Source: Citrobacter freundii ATCC 8090 = MTCC 1658 = NBRC 12681 (GTDB lineage: Bacteria > Pseudomonadota > Gammaproteobacteria > Enterobacterales > Enterobacteriaceae). From it: a stretch of DNA of 64,000 bases. A model generated the notes under the pieces. That model had not been told where the DNA came from, made no database searches, and saw only the letters and a program-made list of their open reading frames with translations. The stretch's first letter is position 1; every line of letters starts with the position of its first letter. The translations under genes and the position numbers were made by a program. Positions 1-9,420 of the stretch are shown one piece after another. The DNA is taken from assembly GCF_011064845.1 (NCBI RefSeq), contig NZ_CP049015.1, positions 2,170,001-2,234,000 on the forward strand, given 5' to 3'.

Positions 1-1014
1 ATACCGACCACGCGGGCATTGTCGATTGTCACCAGCGACACGCCGGTGTATCGCGAAACGGTCGAAGCGGGGGCGATGCTTATCCGCGTGGCGCAAAGCC
101 ATATGCGGTTTGGCCATTTTGAGCATTTTTACTATCGCCGGGAGCCGGAAAAAGTGCGCCAGTTGGCTGACTTTGCGATTCGCCATTACTGGCCGCAATG
201 GCAGGAAGACGCCGATAAATATCAGCTGTGGTTTAACGATGTTGTCACGCGTACTGCGACGTTAATCGCTGACTGGCAGGCGGTAGGATTTGCGCATGGT
301 GTTATGAACACGGACAACATGTCGATTCTGGGTCTGACGATGGATTACGGTCCATTCGGTTTTCTTGATGATTACGTGCCCGATTATATCTGCAATCACT
401 CTGACAACCAGGGGCGATACAGTTTCGATAATCAACCGGCCGCCGCGTTGTGGAACCTGCAACGTCTGGCGCAAACCCTGTCGCCGTTTATCCCGGTCGA
501 GGCGCTCAATGATGCGCTGGACAGTTACCAGATGGCGCTGTTAACTCGCTACGGTCAGCGGATGCGGCAAAAGCTCGGCTTCTTTAGCGAGCAGAAAGAC
601 GATAACGAACTGCTTAGCGAGCTGTTTAGTCTGATGTCGCGGGAAAGAAGCGACTATACGCGAACGTTTCGCATGCTCAGCCAAACGGAACAACACAGTG
701 CGCAATCTCCGTTGCGCGATGAGTTTATCGACCGCGCAGCGTTTGACGACTGGTTCACGCGATATCGCTCGCGCCTTCAGCAAGACAATATTGCCGATGC
801 TGCCAGGCAAACACAGATGAAGGCGGCTAACCCGGCGATGGTATTACGTAACTGGCTGGCGCAACGGGCGATTAGTCAGGCAGAGCAGGGGGATTACGCC
901 GAGCTGCATCGGTTGCACCAGGCGTTGCGTACCCCGTTTGCCGATCGTGATGATGACTATGTCAGCCGTCCACCTGACTGGGGAAAACGGCTGGAAGTGA
1001 GTTGTTCAAGCTAA
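1..1014 (+). CDS. selO: Protein adenylyltransferase SelO (YdiU), 3' part
   Basis: The reading frame is open from base 1, so the start lies outside the window; about 337 of the usual ~478 residues are present. SelO has a protein-kinase fold but transfers AMP to Ser/Thr/Tyr of target proteins and is linked to redox stress. Visible here are the active-site stretch [19 protein letters not shown] (metal-binding Asn and the DYG equivalent of the kinase DFG) and the extreme C-terminus CSS, where the Cys matches the selenocysteine of animal SelO. The protein is nearly identical to E. coli YdiU. Its stop overlaps the convergent hmuV stop by 4 bases, so there is no terminator between the two. Confidence 0.96.
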   Translation: MPTTRALSIVTSDTPVYRETVEAGAMLIRVAQSHMRFGHFEHFYYRREPEKVRQLADFAIRHYWPQWQEDADKYQLWFNDVVTRTATLIADWQAVGFAHGVMNTDNMSILGLTMDYGPFGFLDDYVPDYICNHSDNQGRYSFDNQPAAALWNLQRLAQTLSPFIPVEALNDALDSYQMALLTRYGQRMRQKLGFFSEQKDDNELLSELFSLMSRERSDYTRTFRMLSQTEQHSAQSPLRDEFIDRAAFDDWFTRYRSRLQQDNIADAARQTQMKAANPAMVLRNWLAQRAISQAEQGDYAELHRLHQALRTPFADRDDDYVSRPPDWGKRLEVSCSS

Positions 1015-1790
1015 GGGGCCAGAAATACCTGCGGGGAGGCGTTGGCCGGATGCTGGCCAACGTGTACCTGAGCACCGTACCAGCGCTTCAGGTCATCGGC
1101 CTGTAACACAGTTTCCGGTGTTCCCTGCGATACCAGCCTGCCGTTGTGCAGCAGCACTATTCTGTCTGCCCACAGTGCGGCGAGGTTCAGATCGTGAAGC
1201 ACAATGCACACATGCAGCTCTCCCGAAGAGGTAAGCGTTTTTAGCATGCGCAACAGATGCTGCTGGTGGTAAAGATCCAGCGCGGAGGTCGGTTCATCAA
1301 GGAATAACCAACCACGAGGCGCACCGTCGCACCAGAGTTGTGCCAGCGCACGGGCTAACTGTACTCGCTGTTGCTCGCCGCCGGAAAGCGCGGCGTATTG
1401 CCGACCCGCCAAAGGTGTGCATCCGGTCATTTCCATCACCTGAGCGATAAGCCGGGGCTCCTGCTGTTGGGTCCACGGCGCGCGGCCCATCGCGATGACG
1501 GCCTCTACCGGCCAGTCGAATCCCAACTGTGTTTGCTGGCGCATCACTGCCCGATGCCGCGACAGGGTCTGGGTAGACCATTCATGCAGCGGTTTGCCCG
1601 CCAGCACGCAACGCCCGGTTGCTGGTTTGAGAAAACCGGTCAGCAGGCGCAGCAGGGTGGATTTCCCCGCACCGTTTGGGCCGATGAGCGCAACCAGTTC
1701 ACCTTTTGTAAGGGCGAGCGATACGTCGTCAATCACCGCTCTGCCAGCTACGTGATAGTGAAGCCCTTCAGCGATGAAATGTTCAGCCAT
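1011..1790 (-). CDS. hmuV: Haemin ABC transporter ATP-binding protein HmuV
   Basis: This is the cytoplasmic ATPase that powers haem import through HmuU. It shows Walker [10 protein letters not shown] near residue 37, the ABC signature LSGGEQQRV, and Walker [13 protein letters not shown] followed by the H-loop region VLHDLNL. The length of 259 residues is normal for the FecE/HmuV family. Its start overlaps the hmuU stop by 8 bases, which implies translational coupling as the last gene of hmuRSTUV. By motif alone it could be a BtuD or FecE relative; the haem assignment rests on hmuR and hmuS in the same operon. Confidence 0.93.
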   Translation of the reverse strand: MAEHFIAEGLHYHVAGRAVIDDVSLALTKGELVALIGPNGAGKSTLLRLLTGFLKPATGRCVLAGKPLHEWSTQTLSRHRAVMRQQTQLGFDWPVEAVIAMGRAPWTQQQEPRLIAQVMEMTGCTPLAGRQYAALSGGEQQRVQLARALAQLWCDGAPRGWLFLDEPTSALDLYHQQHLLRMLKTLTSSGELHVCIVLHDLNLAALWADRIVLLHNGRLVSQGTPETVLQADDLKRWYGAQVHVGQHPANASPQVFLAP

Positions 1791-2775
1791 GCGCTCCTCG
1801 CTGACGAAAAATAAGCCATAAAAACCACGGTGCGCCGAGAAGACTGGTCAACAGACCGACCGGCATCTCCGCAGGCGCAACCGCAGTACGGGCCAGGGTG
1901 TCGGCAATCAGCAATAAAAACGCGCCCGCCAGCACGGAACCCGGAATAACGGCCCGATGGTCTGAGCCGAGCCACATACGTATTAAATGTGGGATTACCA
2001 ACCCGATAAAGCCAATCACCCCGCTTACCGCCACGGCTGAGGCAACCAGTAATGCGCTACAAAGCAGCAAAATACGCTGGATTGTACGTACATCAACGCC
2101 GAGATAATGCGCCTCTTCCTCACCCAGTTGCAGAAGATTCAGCGCCGGAGCAAGTCGCCAGATGATCAGCACTGTCGGGATTGTCAGTGAAGTGACAGCC
2201 AACAGCGTGGACCACTGTGCGGCCCCCAGACTTCCCATTCCCCATAGCGACAGCTGGCGCAGTTGCGCATCGTTACTGACCCACGACAGTACGCCAACCG
2301 CCGCCCCGCAGAGCGCGTTGATGGCAATGCCGACCAGCAGCAGGCGGGAGAGCGAACCGTCGCGCTGTTGGCTGAGGATAAAAATCACTACTGTTGCCGC
2401 TAGCGCGCCGAAAAAAGCGGCCAGCATTGGAGCATACAACATCATCAGCGCGGGCAAAGAGACAGGCAGCACCACCCACAGGGCCACAGCGCAGGCGGCG
2501 CCGCTGCTTATTCCCAGTAATCCTGGGTCTGCAAGCGGATTGCGAAACAGTCCCTGCATCACGCAGCCAGCGAGCGCCAGAGAGGCGCCAATCACCAGCG
2601 CCAGCAGGACGCGGGGAAGGCGAATCGTGATCCAGATTTGACGCAGTGCCTCATCGCCATCACGCCAGAGCAGACTTACCGGCAGGCGCAACGCGCCAAA
2701 ACCGGTAGCCAGAACCGTCATTGCAACCAGCATCAATGCCAACATCCACAACGAACAGGTGATCCGCCGGGACAT
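1783..2775 (-). CDS. hmuU: Haemin ABC transporter permease HmuU
   Basis: A 330-residue polytopic inner-membrane protein of the FecCD/BtuC family that forms the haem channel with HmuV. Many hydrophobic segments are visible, and the family hallmark GLVIPHLIRMWLGSDHR lies in the C-terminal third, with the cytoplasmic coupling region before it. The alanine/leucine-rich N-terminus acts as the first membrane span. Its ATG overlaps the hmuT stop by one base (TGATG), and its own stop overlaps hmuV, so T, U and V are tightly coupled. Confidence 0.93.
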   Translation of the reverse strand: MSRRITCSLWMLALMLVAMTVLATGFGALRLPVSLLWRDGDEALRQIWITIRLPRVLLALVIGASLALAGCVMQGLFRNPLADPGLLGISSGAACAVALWVVLPVSLPALMMLYAPMLAAFFGALAATVVIFILSQQRDGSLSRLLLVGIAINALCGAAVGVLSWVSNDAQLRQLSLWGMGSLGAAQWSTLLAVTSLTIPTVLIIWRLAPALNLLQLGEEEAHYLGVDVRTIQRILLLCSALLVASAVAVSGVIGFIGLVIPHLIRMWLGSDHRAVIPGSVLAGAFLLLIADTLARTAVAPAEMPVGLLTSLLGAPWFLWLIFRQRGAHG

Positions 2776-3596
2776 CAGGGCAATTGCTCCGCTTTAGCAC
2801 GAAGCTGCAAAATAGCCTGTGGCGTGCGAACGCTGAAGCCCAACAGCGCCATATCGTCAACCTGCAATACCTGTTTATTCCTTCCGGCAGGTGTTTGCGC
2901 AAGTCCCGGTAGCGCCCACAGGTTATCTTCGCCACCCATCGCCTTAACGCCGTCCTGCGAAATCACCACCAGATCGGGCTGGCTGGCAATGACGCCTTCT
3001 TGTGACAGCGGCTGATAGCGATTAACGCCCTGCATCGCGTTGCGTAGACCTGCGGCACGAATCGCCGCATCGGCTCCGGTTTGCTGGCCCGCCGCCATCG
3101 CGGTCATCCCGCCATGATTGAGAATAAACAGCACACGTTTATTAAGTTCAGACGACGGGAGCGTCGCCAGTTCCTGACGTAACGTTGCGCGCAGAGTTTC
3201 TCCGTCGGCCTCCCGATGAGTAGCCTCAGCGATAACCCGAACTTTTTCATCAATCGCGTTAAGATCGTTGCTTGCTGGGATCGTGACAACCCTGACGTTG
3301 CTCTGCTCAATCTGTTTTAGCGCTAAAGAGGGCTGTGCCTGCGCGCTGGCAAGGACCAGCGTAGGGCGGGTAGCCAGGATCCCTTCGGCGTTGAGCTGGC
3401 GCAAATAACCAACATCAGGTAACGCGGTTGCCGCAACAGGCCACTGGCTGGTGCTGTCTCTCGCCACAAGGGAGGGTTGTGCTCCCAGTGCGTAGACAAT
3501 CTCGGTGACATCGCCACCGAGCGCAACAACCCGTTCCTCGGGCGCAGCCAGCGCCGCGAAGGGCAGCAGCGCGATCAGGGCCAGCAGTTTTTTCAT
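2775..3596 (-). CDS. hmuT: Periplasmic haemin-binding protein HmuT
   Basis: The substrate-binding protein that carries haem from HmuR to HmuUV. A Sec signal peptide (MKKLLALIALLPFAALA, then APEERVVALGG) precedes a class III binding fold of the type seen in BtuF, FhuD and HmuT, with the typical opening VVALGGDVTEIVYALG. The length of 273 residues is usual. Its start overlaps the hmuS stop by 4 bases. No lipobox is seen, so a soluble periplasmic protein is expected. Confidence 0.93.
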   Translation of the reverse strand: MKKLLALIALLPFAALAAPEERVVALGGDVTEIVYALGAQPSLVARDSTSQWPVAATALPDVGYLRQLNAEGILATRPTLVLASAQAQPSLALKQIEQSNVRVVTIPASNDLNAIDEKVRVIAEATHREADGETLRATLRQELATLPSSELNKRVLFILNHGGMTAMAAGQQTGADAAIRAAGLRNAMQGVNRYQPLSQEGVIASQPDLVVISQDGVKAMGGEDNLWALPGLAQTPAGRNKQVLQVDDMALLGFSVRTPQAILQLRAKAEQLP

Positions 3597-4624
3597 GCGG
3601 CCAGTCCTTTCGGCGTCAGTGCGTCAATCTGTGCGCGCCATTGTGTCTGCTCCGGCTCGCCTTCCGTACGTTGACCATACAGCTGGGCGATTTGCGTGCC
3701 GTCGGCAGCAAACAGCTCCAGACTGGTGACGTGACCATCGGCGGTCGGTTTACGCGTCACCCACGTTTCTGCCACGCTCTCTTCCAGTAGATGCAGGGTA
3801 AAGGTTGGGTTGAAGATGTTCAGCCAGCCTTTCATCGGTACCAGTTTTTCAATCACGCCGGTAAATATCTGTACACAGCCGCGATTACCCACAAAAACCA
3901 TAATTTCGTTGCCATCCTGACGCGCGGTGTCGAGTAATTGCGCCAGTGCGCTATTAGAAACCTTACAGGCCAGATCGTCGCCAACCAGATTAAACGCCTG
4001 TTGGCGGGTGAGAGCGTGGCGTTTCAGCAGACCGAAGAACTGATGGACATCAGTCATCGCTCGCCACTCTTGATCAACGGTCTGTGCGTCGACAGTGACG
4101 GCGGCAGGCACAGAATTGTTGACGGGTTGCAGCACCAGCGGCGGGTTTTCTGCAAAGATGAAACGGGTCAGCAACGCCGCCCATTCCTCAACGAGGGTAT
4201 TTTGTGTGGTATAGACCTTCAGCAGTGCGTCTCCCTGATGGTCAAAGAATTGAATGCTCTGACGCTCGCCGTGGGCGGTGGTCTCACTGATATGAAAAGC
4301 GCTTGCCCACTGATTTAAGAACAGACGCAGGTCGAGTGCACGCGGATTAAGAACCAGCCCGGCATGGCCGTTCAGGTGCTGATTGGTAAAAGCGCCAACC
4401 TGTTCATGCACCGCATATTCGTTGCGGCAAATGCATTTGGTTTCACCAACCGCTTCCAGTGCGCCGAGGATTTCGCGGACTTCGCCACGTAAGCGCCAGG
4501 CGTCATGGCCGACGCGCGCAAAGGTCAGTTCGGCTTCACTAATATTCATCAACCCTGCAATGTCGCGTGCGTATTTGCCGGGATTTTCTTTCTTCAGTTC
4601 CAGCCAGCGTGTGTAATGATTCAT
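3593..4624 (-). CDS. hmuS: Haemin-degrading/haem-handling protein HmuS (HemS/ChuS family)
   Basis: A cytoplasmic protein that receives imported haem and, in ChuS/HemS relatives, stores or degrades it to release iron. At 343 residues it has the normal size for the two-repeat HemS fold. The frame stays open further upstream, but the ATG at 4624 is preceded by GGAAGAGACA and gives the family N-terminus MNHYTRWLELKKENPGKYARDIA, so that start is chosen. It follows hmuR by about 47 bases and overlaps hmuT by 4 bases. HemS-family proteins are diagnostic for haem uptake, which fixes the substrate of the neighbouring ABC genes. Confidence 0.94.
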   Translation of the reverse strand: MNHYTRWLELKKENPGKYARDIAGLMNISEAELTFARVGHDAWRLRGEVREILGALEAVGETKCICRNEYAVHEQVGAFTNQHLNGHAGLVLNPRALDLRLFLNQWASAFHISETTAHGERQSIQFFDHQGDALLKVYTTQNTLVEEWAALLTRFIFAENPPLVLQPVNNSVPAAVTVDAQTVDQEWRAMTDVHQFFGLLKRHALTRQQAFNLVGDDLACKVSNSALAQLLDTARQDGNEIMVFVGNRGCVQIFTGVIEKLVPMKGWLNIFNPTFTLHLLEESVAETWVTRKPTADGHVTSLELFAADGTQIAQLYGQRTEGEPEQTQWRAQIDALTPKGLAA

Positions 4625-4671
4625 TGTCTCTTCCTTCCAGATTGCGGCCCCGGCGAACCGGGGAAAAGTGA

Positions 4672-6654
4672 TTACCACTGATAACTCACGAAAATTTTGC
4701 CATTACGACCATCCTGCGGAATGCCTTGCGGCGACCAGTACTCTTTGTCGAAGGCGTTGCCCAGTACCAGCGTGGTGGTCATGCCTTTCAGTGCTTGTTG
4801 GCCCTGATAGCTCACGTAAAAATCGTTTACCGCATAGCCAGGCTGTTTAGCGTAGGTGCTGCTGATATGCGTTGAACGGTCAGCAAATGTCCCAATCCAG
4901 CCTACGGAGAAACCGCTGTGCGCAACCGGCACATTCAGTTTGCTGGTGACGGTGTCGGGGTTAATGCTGGAAATGTATTCACCTGTGTCAGTATCTTTGC
5001 CGCGTGTGCGGTTATAGGCCATGTCGAGGCTGAACAGGTCGGCGGTATATTTCGCCATCACGTCCCAACCCCAGATTTTGGCATTGGGAACGTTATAGGA
5101 CATGGTTGTCGCAGCGGCGAAGTCGACGCTGGTGGAGATGTAATCTTTTGCTTTGGTGTCGAAATAGCTGGCTTTAAATTCGAACGCATCGCTCGCCATC
5201 AGCAGATCGTCAAAGCGCAGGCCAAATCCGTATTCCTGGGTTTCGTTGGTTTCCGGGCGCAGGTTAGGGTTTGGCACCCAGTAGTTAGTGTAGAAACGAC
5301 CAATCGAGAAGTGTTTCGCATCGTTATACATCTCGCCCATGGTTGGCGCACGAAAGGCCTGAGCGTATGAACCGAACAGCATCAGCCAGTCGGCTGGCGT
5401 AACGGTGAGTCCGGCGCGGGACGACCATTTGTCAGCATCAACATCTTCATAGCCGTCGCTGCTGCCGCGATAAGAGTCATAACGGGTACCGCCCAGCAGC
5501 GTAACCGGCAGGTCGCGCAGGGTGATTTCATCCTGTAGCCAGCCGGAGCTGAAATCGATCTTTGCCTCCGGGAAACCGGTTGTTGAACCACCCGGTTGTT
5601 GTTCCTGGCGATAGTATTCACCGCCGTAGGTCAACAGGTGAGATGCAAAAGAGTCGGTAAACAGGCGGCTGCGGTTGTCGATCTTCCCGCCTTTGGTGGT
5701 TTGGTTGCGAAATTCGCCAGTGTTATCTGCGTTCTGAGCATTAATGCGCGCTTCGGACCAGTAGATACGGGCATCCGCGTTCAGCCAGTCATTGTCTGCC
5801 GGAGCGAGCGAGTAGGTCAGTTGCGCATCACGCTGGATCGTTGAACGGTTGGTCATCGGGTTGCTGGCATCCGCCGCACTGGTCTGCGGGTTTTTAGGTT
5901 CCCGGGCGTCATTGTTGTAGTATCGCAGCGAGCCGGCCAACGTCTGGGCGCTGTCAATTTTCCAGCTACCTTTCGCCAGCATATTGTTGATCGCTTCATC
6001 GTTTGGCGCTGTAGTACCGTCGCTTTGGCGCAAATCACCGCGATCGCGACTCGACCATGCAAGCAGTCCGTCCAGCGTATCGGTGCGCCCAAATGCGCTG
6101 GCGCCCATACCGAGGCTGTGATCGCCGGTTGCCGCGGTACCGAACACGCGGTAACCGCTGTTTTGTCCGGCTTCCAGCAGATCTTTGGCATCCGCAGTGT
6201 CATAGGCGATCACGCCGCCCAGCGCGCCGCTACCGTACAGTAGTGCGGAAGGGCCACGAACGACTTCGATACGTTTGATAAGCGCCGGGTCGAGGAAGGT
6301 GCTGTTCAGGTGTCCGGTGTCAGTTCCCTGACGAACGCCGTCAACCAGTACCAGAACGCCACGTCGATCGTAGCCGCGCAGATTCACGTCCTGGCCGTTG
6401 GTACGACCCGTTCCATCGAGGGTTAGACCCGGAACCGTCCGCAACAGATCGGCTGCCGAACTGGCGGTCTGGTTTTCCGGGGCGGTGGCATCAATCACGC
6501 TGACCATCATCGGCGCTTCAAAGGCACTACGGGCATTGCCGGTGGCGGTGACGGTCATATCCTCGACCGCCGCATAGGCTACGGTGGGCAGGTTACTGAC
6601 AATCGCCAGCGCCAACAGCGATGGGCGCAGGGAAGCGGTGTGCAGGTAAGGCAT
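4672..6654 (-). CDS. hmuR: TonB-dependent outer-membrane haemin receptor HmuR
   Basis: A 660-residue outer-membrane gated porin for haem or haemoproteins, energised by TonB. A signal peptide ends near TVAYA, followed by a TonB-box-like EDMTVTATG and a plug domain (GLTLDGTGRTNGQDVNLRGYDRRGVLVLVDG). The barrel ends in the aromatic residue of SYQW, as required for Bam insertion. The haem-receptor motifs FRAP (AFRAPTMGEMY) and NPNL (VPNPNLRPETNE) are both present, which separates it from siderophore receptors. GGAGAG lies just before the ATG. It is the first large gene after hemP and should be under Fur control. Confidence 0.95.
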   Translation of the reverse strand: MPYLHTASLRPSLLALAIVSNLPTVAYAAVEDMTVTATGNARSAFEAPMMVSVIDATAPENQTASSAADLLRTVPGLTLDGTGRTNGQDVNLRGYDRRGVLVLVDGVRQGTDTGHLNSTFLDPALIKRIEVVRGPSALLYGSGALGGVIAYDTADAKDLLEAGQNSGYRVFGTAATGDHSLGMGASAFGRTDTLDGLLAWSSRDRGDLRQSDGTTAPNDEAINNMLAKGSWKIDSAQTLAGSLRYYNNDAREPKNPQTSAADASNPMTNRSTIQRDAQLTYSLAPADNDWLNADARIYWSEARINAQNADNTGEFRNQTTKGGKIDNRSRLFTDSFASHLLTYGGEYYRQEQQPGGSTTGFPEAKIDFSSGWLQDEITLRDLPVTLLGGTRYDSYRGSSDGYEDVDADKWSSRAGLTVTPADWLMLFGSYAQAFRAPTMGEMYNDAKHFSIGRFYTNYWVPNPNLRPETNETQEYGFGLRFDDLLMASDAFEFKASYFDTKAKDYISTSVDFAAATTMSYNVPNAKIWGWDVMAKYTADLFSLDMAYNRTRGKDTDTGEYISSINPDTVTSKLNVPVAHSGFSVGWIGTFADRSTHISSTYAKQPGYAVNDFYVSYQGQQALKGMTTTLVLGNAFDKEYWSPQGIPQDGRNGKIFVSYQW

Positions 6655-6728
6655 AGCAACTCTCCATTAGGAAATCGAAAAGCGCTGGCTGCCTGGGTAT
6701 GACCTGGGTGGCTGGCGAAATGTGTTGT

Positions 6729-6917
6729 TTATTTAGTCAGAATGAGTTTTCCGGCTTGCGTCTGGCGCAGCAGGTAGTGCTGACCATCATGTTCTATGAT
6801 CACGCGTCCTTCGTTACCCAGCAGGGTTTTACTGTCAATTCGTCGCTCGTTTGGCGCGACGGAAGGCGGTGTTGTGTCTTTTGTAGGCGTAGCCGTTGTG
6901 TTATCCATACGTGACAT
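6729..6917 (-). CDS. hemP: Haemin uptake protein HemP (YdiE homologue)
   Basis: A small protein of about 62 residues with the HemP core IDSKTLLGNEGRVIIEHDGQ and the C-terminus LRQTQAGKLILTK, close to E. coli YdiE. Its biochemical role is uncertain; it travels with haem receptors and has been linked to haem-uptake gene expression in some bacteria. ATG codons at 6917 and 6908 are both possible; neither has a strong ribosome site. A TTG at 6935 is less likely. It sits directly downstream of a Fur box and about 75 bases before hmuR, so it is the likely promoter-proximal gene of the operon. Confidence 0.85.
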   Translation of the reverse strand: MSRMDNTTATPTKDTTPPSVAPNERRIDSKTLLGNEGRVIIEHDGQHYLLRQTQAGKLILTK

Positions 6918-6942
6918 AGTGTTTAAAAATAACAATCAATGT

Positions 6943-6961
6943 AACAATGATAATCATTATC
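6943..6961. promoter_or_regulatory. Fur box of the hemP-hmuRSTUV operon
   Basis: The 19 bases match the Fur consensus GATAATGATAATCATTATC at 17 positions (mismatches at positions 1 and 3). The site lies about 25 bases upstream of the hemP ATG on the minus strand, where it would block the promoter when iron is replete. Confidence 0.9.
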
Positions 6962-7054
6962 ATCAAACTGCAAATTTGCGGCAAGCGTTTTTGTGAAATA
7001 ATTGTGACGAGAACGTTTTTTGCACAACAAGCGGGGAAAAACAAAGGATTAGCA

Positions 7055-7077
7055 CCGGGCAAAGTGATATTGCCCGG
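7055..7077 (-). terminator. Probable aroH terminator hairpin
   Basis: An 8-bp stem (CCGGGCAA/TTGCCCGG) around a 7-base loop starts about 10 bases after the aroH stop. The T-rich tract on the minus strand follows after a short gap, so termination efficiency is uncertain. Confidence 0.6.
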
Positions 7078-7086
7078 CGAACAGCA

Positions 7087-8133
7087 TTAAAAACGGCTAT
7101 CAACCGCAGAGGCGAGTTTTTCAACCAACAGTTCAGTATCTTCCCAGTTCAGGCACGGGTCGGTAATGGACTGACCGTAAACCAACGGCTGGCCGCTAAC
7201 GATTTTTTGAGTACCTTCACGCAGGAAACTCTCCGCCATGATCCCGGCAATTGCCGTTGAACCGTTACGAATTTGCTGGCACACATCATCACAAACGTCC
7301 AACTGACGACGATGCTGCTTCTGGCAATTGCCGTGGCTAAAATCGACCACCAGATGCTCAGGCAGGGAAAATTCGTGCAGGGTATCGCAGGCTGCGGCAA
7401 TATCTTCAGCATAATAATTCGGCTTTTTACCGCCACGCATGATGATATGCCCGTAAGGGTTACCGCTGGTCTGATAAATGGTCATCTGACCGGTTTTATC
7501 CGGCGAGAGGAACATGTGACTGGCGCGGGAGGCGCGAATCGCATCGACGGCGATGCGCGTGTTGCCATCCGTTCCGTTCTTAAAACCGACCGGGCAGGAG
7601 AGCGCGGAGGCCATTTCACGATGGATCTGACTTTCGGTGGTGCGCGCGCCAATAGCTCCCCAACTGATTAAATCGGCAATAAACTGGCCGGTCACCATGT
7701 CGAGGAATTCAGTCGCCGTGGGGACGCCCAGTTCGTTGACCTGCAACAGCAGTTTTCGCGCCAGTTCAATACCGTGGTTTACACGATAACTGCCGTTCAA
7801 ATCCGGGTCGGAAATCAGGCCTTTCCAGCCCACGACGGTGCGTGGCTTTTCAAAATAGGTACGCATCACGATTTCCAGACGCGCCTGGTGCTTTGTGCGC
7901 AGCGCATGTAATCGTGTCGCGTATTCCATCGCGGCATCAAGATCGTGAATCGAGCAGGGACCTACGATCACCAGTAAACGGGGATCTTCACCATTTAAAA
8001 TTTTTTCTATCCGACGTCGGGAGTCCGTAACATGACGGGCGACGGAGGATGAAACAGGATGCCGTTGCGCAAGCTCTGCTGGAGTGACCAGGTTGTCAAT
8101 ACGCGCAGTACGGAGTTCATCGGTTCTGTTCAT
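7087..8133 (-). CDS. aroH: 3-deoxy-7-phosphoheptulonate synthase, Trp-sensitive (AroH)
   Basis: Condenses phosphoenolpyruvate with erythrose-4-phosphate in the first step of the shikimate pathway. The 348-residue class I enzyme shows VGPCSIHD, the metal/substrate stretch GSYRVNHGIELARKLL, and PVGFKNGTDGN. The N-terminus MNRTDELRTARIDNLVTPAEL is AroH-like rather than AroF or AroG, and the TrpR operator upstream supports the Trp-feedback isozyme. It is transcribed away from ppsR on the same strand, as in E. coli. Confidence 0.96.
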   Translation of the reverse strand: MNRTDELRTARIDNLVTPAELAQRHPVSSSVARHVTDSRRRIEKILNGEDPRLLVIVGPCSIHDLDAAMEYATRLHALRTKHQARLEIVMRTYFEKPRTVVGWKGLISDPDLNGSYRVNHGIELARKLLLQVNELGVPTATEFLDMVTGQFIADLISWGAIGARTTESQIHREMASALSCPVGFKNGTDGNTRIAVDAIRASRASHMFLSPDKTGQMTIYQTSGNPYGHIIMRGGKKPNYYAEDIAAACDTLHEFSLPEHLVVDFSHGNCQKQHRRQLDVCDDVCQQIRNGSTAIAGIMAESFLREGTQKIVSGQPLVYGQSITDPCLNWEDTELLVEKLASAVDSRF

Positions 8134-8179
8134 TACTTGTCTCAGAAATTTGTTGCTTCAACGGCAGGACTACCGGGAA

Positions 8180-8193
8180 GTGATGTACATCAC
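8180..8193. promoter_or_regulatory. Perfect 14-bp palindrome in the aroH leader
   Basis: GTGATGTACATCAC is its own reverse complement and lies about 47-60 bases before the aroH start, downstream of the expected promoter. It matches CRP half-sites (AGTGA-N6-TCACA) at 9 of 10 positions and FNR half-sites at 8 of 10. Binding is not shown, and an RNA hairpin is an alternative. Confidence 0.45.
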
Positions 8194-8247
8194 AATATCA
8201 CACTCATCCTGCCTGGTGGCGAGCATAATAACAAAAAATCGAACCAA

Positions 8248-8267
8248 TGCACTAGCATTCTAGTACA
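8248..8267. promoter_or_regulatory. TrpR operator upstream of aroH
   Basis: On the minus strand the site reads TGTACTAGAATGCTAGTGCA, with CTAG in both half-sites, closely resembling the E. coli aroH operator. A TTATTATGCT -10-like element follows on the minus strand. The operator overlaps the last codons of ppsR, whose TAG stop is part of the left half-site. Confidence 0.85.
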
Positions 8268-9093
8268 TGCGGCGATTCAGTCCCATGATATCGAGGATCT
8301 TGGTAGCAATCTCTTCTACCGAATAATTGGTACTGTTCAGCCAGGGGATCTGGTTTTTCCGGTACAGCGCTTCTACCTCAGCAACTTCCATTCGGCATTG
8401 GCGCAGCGAAGCGTACCGGCTGTTCTCACGGCGCTCTTCGCGGATGGCCGCCAGGCGCTCAGGGTCGATAGTCAGACCGAACAGCTTATGCTGCAACGGC
8501 TTCAGGGAGGCGGGAAGCACCAAATTATCCATATCATCGGCAATAAAGGGGTAGTTGGCGGCGCGGATACCAAACTGCATGGCCAGATACAAACTGGTTG
8601 GGGTTTTGCCGCAACGAGAAACGCCGAGCAGGATCACCTGGGCCTGATCGAGGTTGCGCAACGAAATACCGTCGTCGTGGGCGAGGGTGTAGTCAATGGC
8701 GGCAATGCGCGCGTCGTACTTGTTGAGGTTACCGGGATTCAGACCGTGCGTGCGATGGGCGATAGGTGTAGGGTCGAGCTTCATCTCGTGTTGTAGTGGG
8801 GCAACCAGCGCCTGCACAATATCCTGACAAAATCCCTCACTTTGCAGAATGATTGAGCGAATTTCTGGCAGGACGATGGAGTAAAACACCAAAGGGCGCA
8901 CGCCAGTTTGTTGGTAGATCGCGTCAATCTGGTCTTTAACCGCGCGCGCACGACTCTCATTTTCCACAAACGGCAGCGTAATGCTGCTGATCGTGACCGG
9001 AAATTGCGACATCACCGCGTGACCCAAGACCTCGGCGGTGATGGCCGTACCATCAGAAATATAAAATACGTGACGATCAACAGCATTATCCAT
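8260..9093 (-). CDS. ppsR: PEP synthase regulatory kinase/pyrophosphorylase PpsR (YdiA)
   Basis: Switches PEP synthase off by ADP-dependent phosphorylation of an active-site Thr and on by Pi-dependent removal. The 277-residue DUF299-type protein has the P-loop GVSRCGKT in its middle. The ATG at 9093 ([17 protein letters not shown]) is chosen because AGGA is correctly spaced; the ATG three codons upstream abuts the AGG and is less likely. It is divergent from its target ppsA, the standard arrangement. Confidence 0.96.
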   Translation of the reverse strand: MDNAVDRHVFYISDGTAITAEVLGHAVMSQFPVTISSITLPFVENESRARAVKDQIDAIYQQTGVRPLVFYSIVLPEIRSIILQSEGFCQDIVQALVAPLQHEMKLDPTPIAHRTHGLNPGNLNKYDARIAAIDYTLAHDDGISLRNLDQAQVILLGVSRCGKTPTSLYLAMQFGIRAANYPFIADDMDNLVLPASLKPLQHKLFGLTIDPERLAAIREERRENSRYASLRQCRMEVAEVEALYRKNQIPWLNSTNYSVEEIATKILDIMGLNRRMY

Positions 9094-9321
9094 TTTGCTC
9101 ATCCTGGGCAGACATAATTCTCTGAAAGCATAAATTAAAATTCGCCAGAAGCGAATATTGCTGCATCTTTTTTATAAAATGAAACGGTATTTTTATAATT
9201 AATGAAAAGTACATTTCATTTTTCGGAACAAATGTTTATACCGGTAGTTTTTGTGGAGATCCCCTGTGGCTCGCGGGTTTGCGCAAATGCGGAAACAATC
9301 TGAAAAAATAAAAAATAAAGT

Positions 9322-9339
9322 TGCTTGAACGATTCACCG
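9322..9339. promoter_or_regulatory. Probable Cra (FruR) site upstream of ppsA
   Basis: On the minus strand it reads CGGTGAATCGTTCAAGCA, containing the Cra core TGAATCGTTCA (consensus TGAATCGTTTCA, one base shorter). It is about 80 bases upstream of the ppsA ATG, where Cra activates ppsA in E. coli. The rest of the ppsR-ppsA gap is AT-rich with no open frame. Confidence 0.6.
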
Positions 9340-9420
9340 TTTTTTTCGCTGGAGTAAATATGCAAAGATAATTACGCAAAATTGAGTTTCCTAACCTCGT
9401 TCAAATATAAGGATTGTTCG

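Noticed and set aside
1011..3596. Reading hmuTUV as the vitamin B12 transporter btuFCD
   Set aside because: Family motifs overlap, but the operon with HmuS and a FRAP/NPNL receptor fixes haem as substrate.
6909..6935. TTG start for hemP at 6935
   Set aside because: It lies next to the Fur box without a ribosome site; ATG codons at 6917 and 6908 are better.
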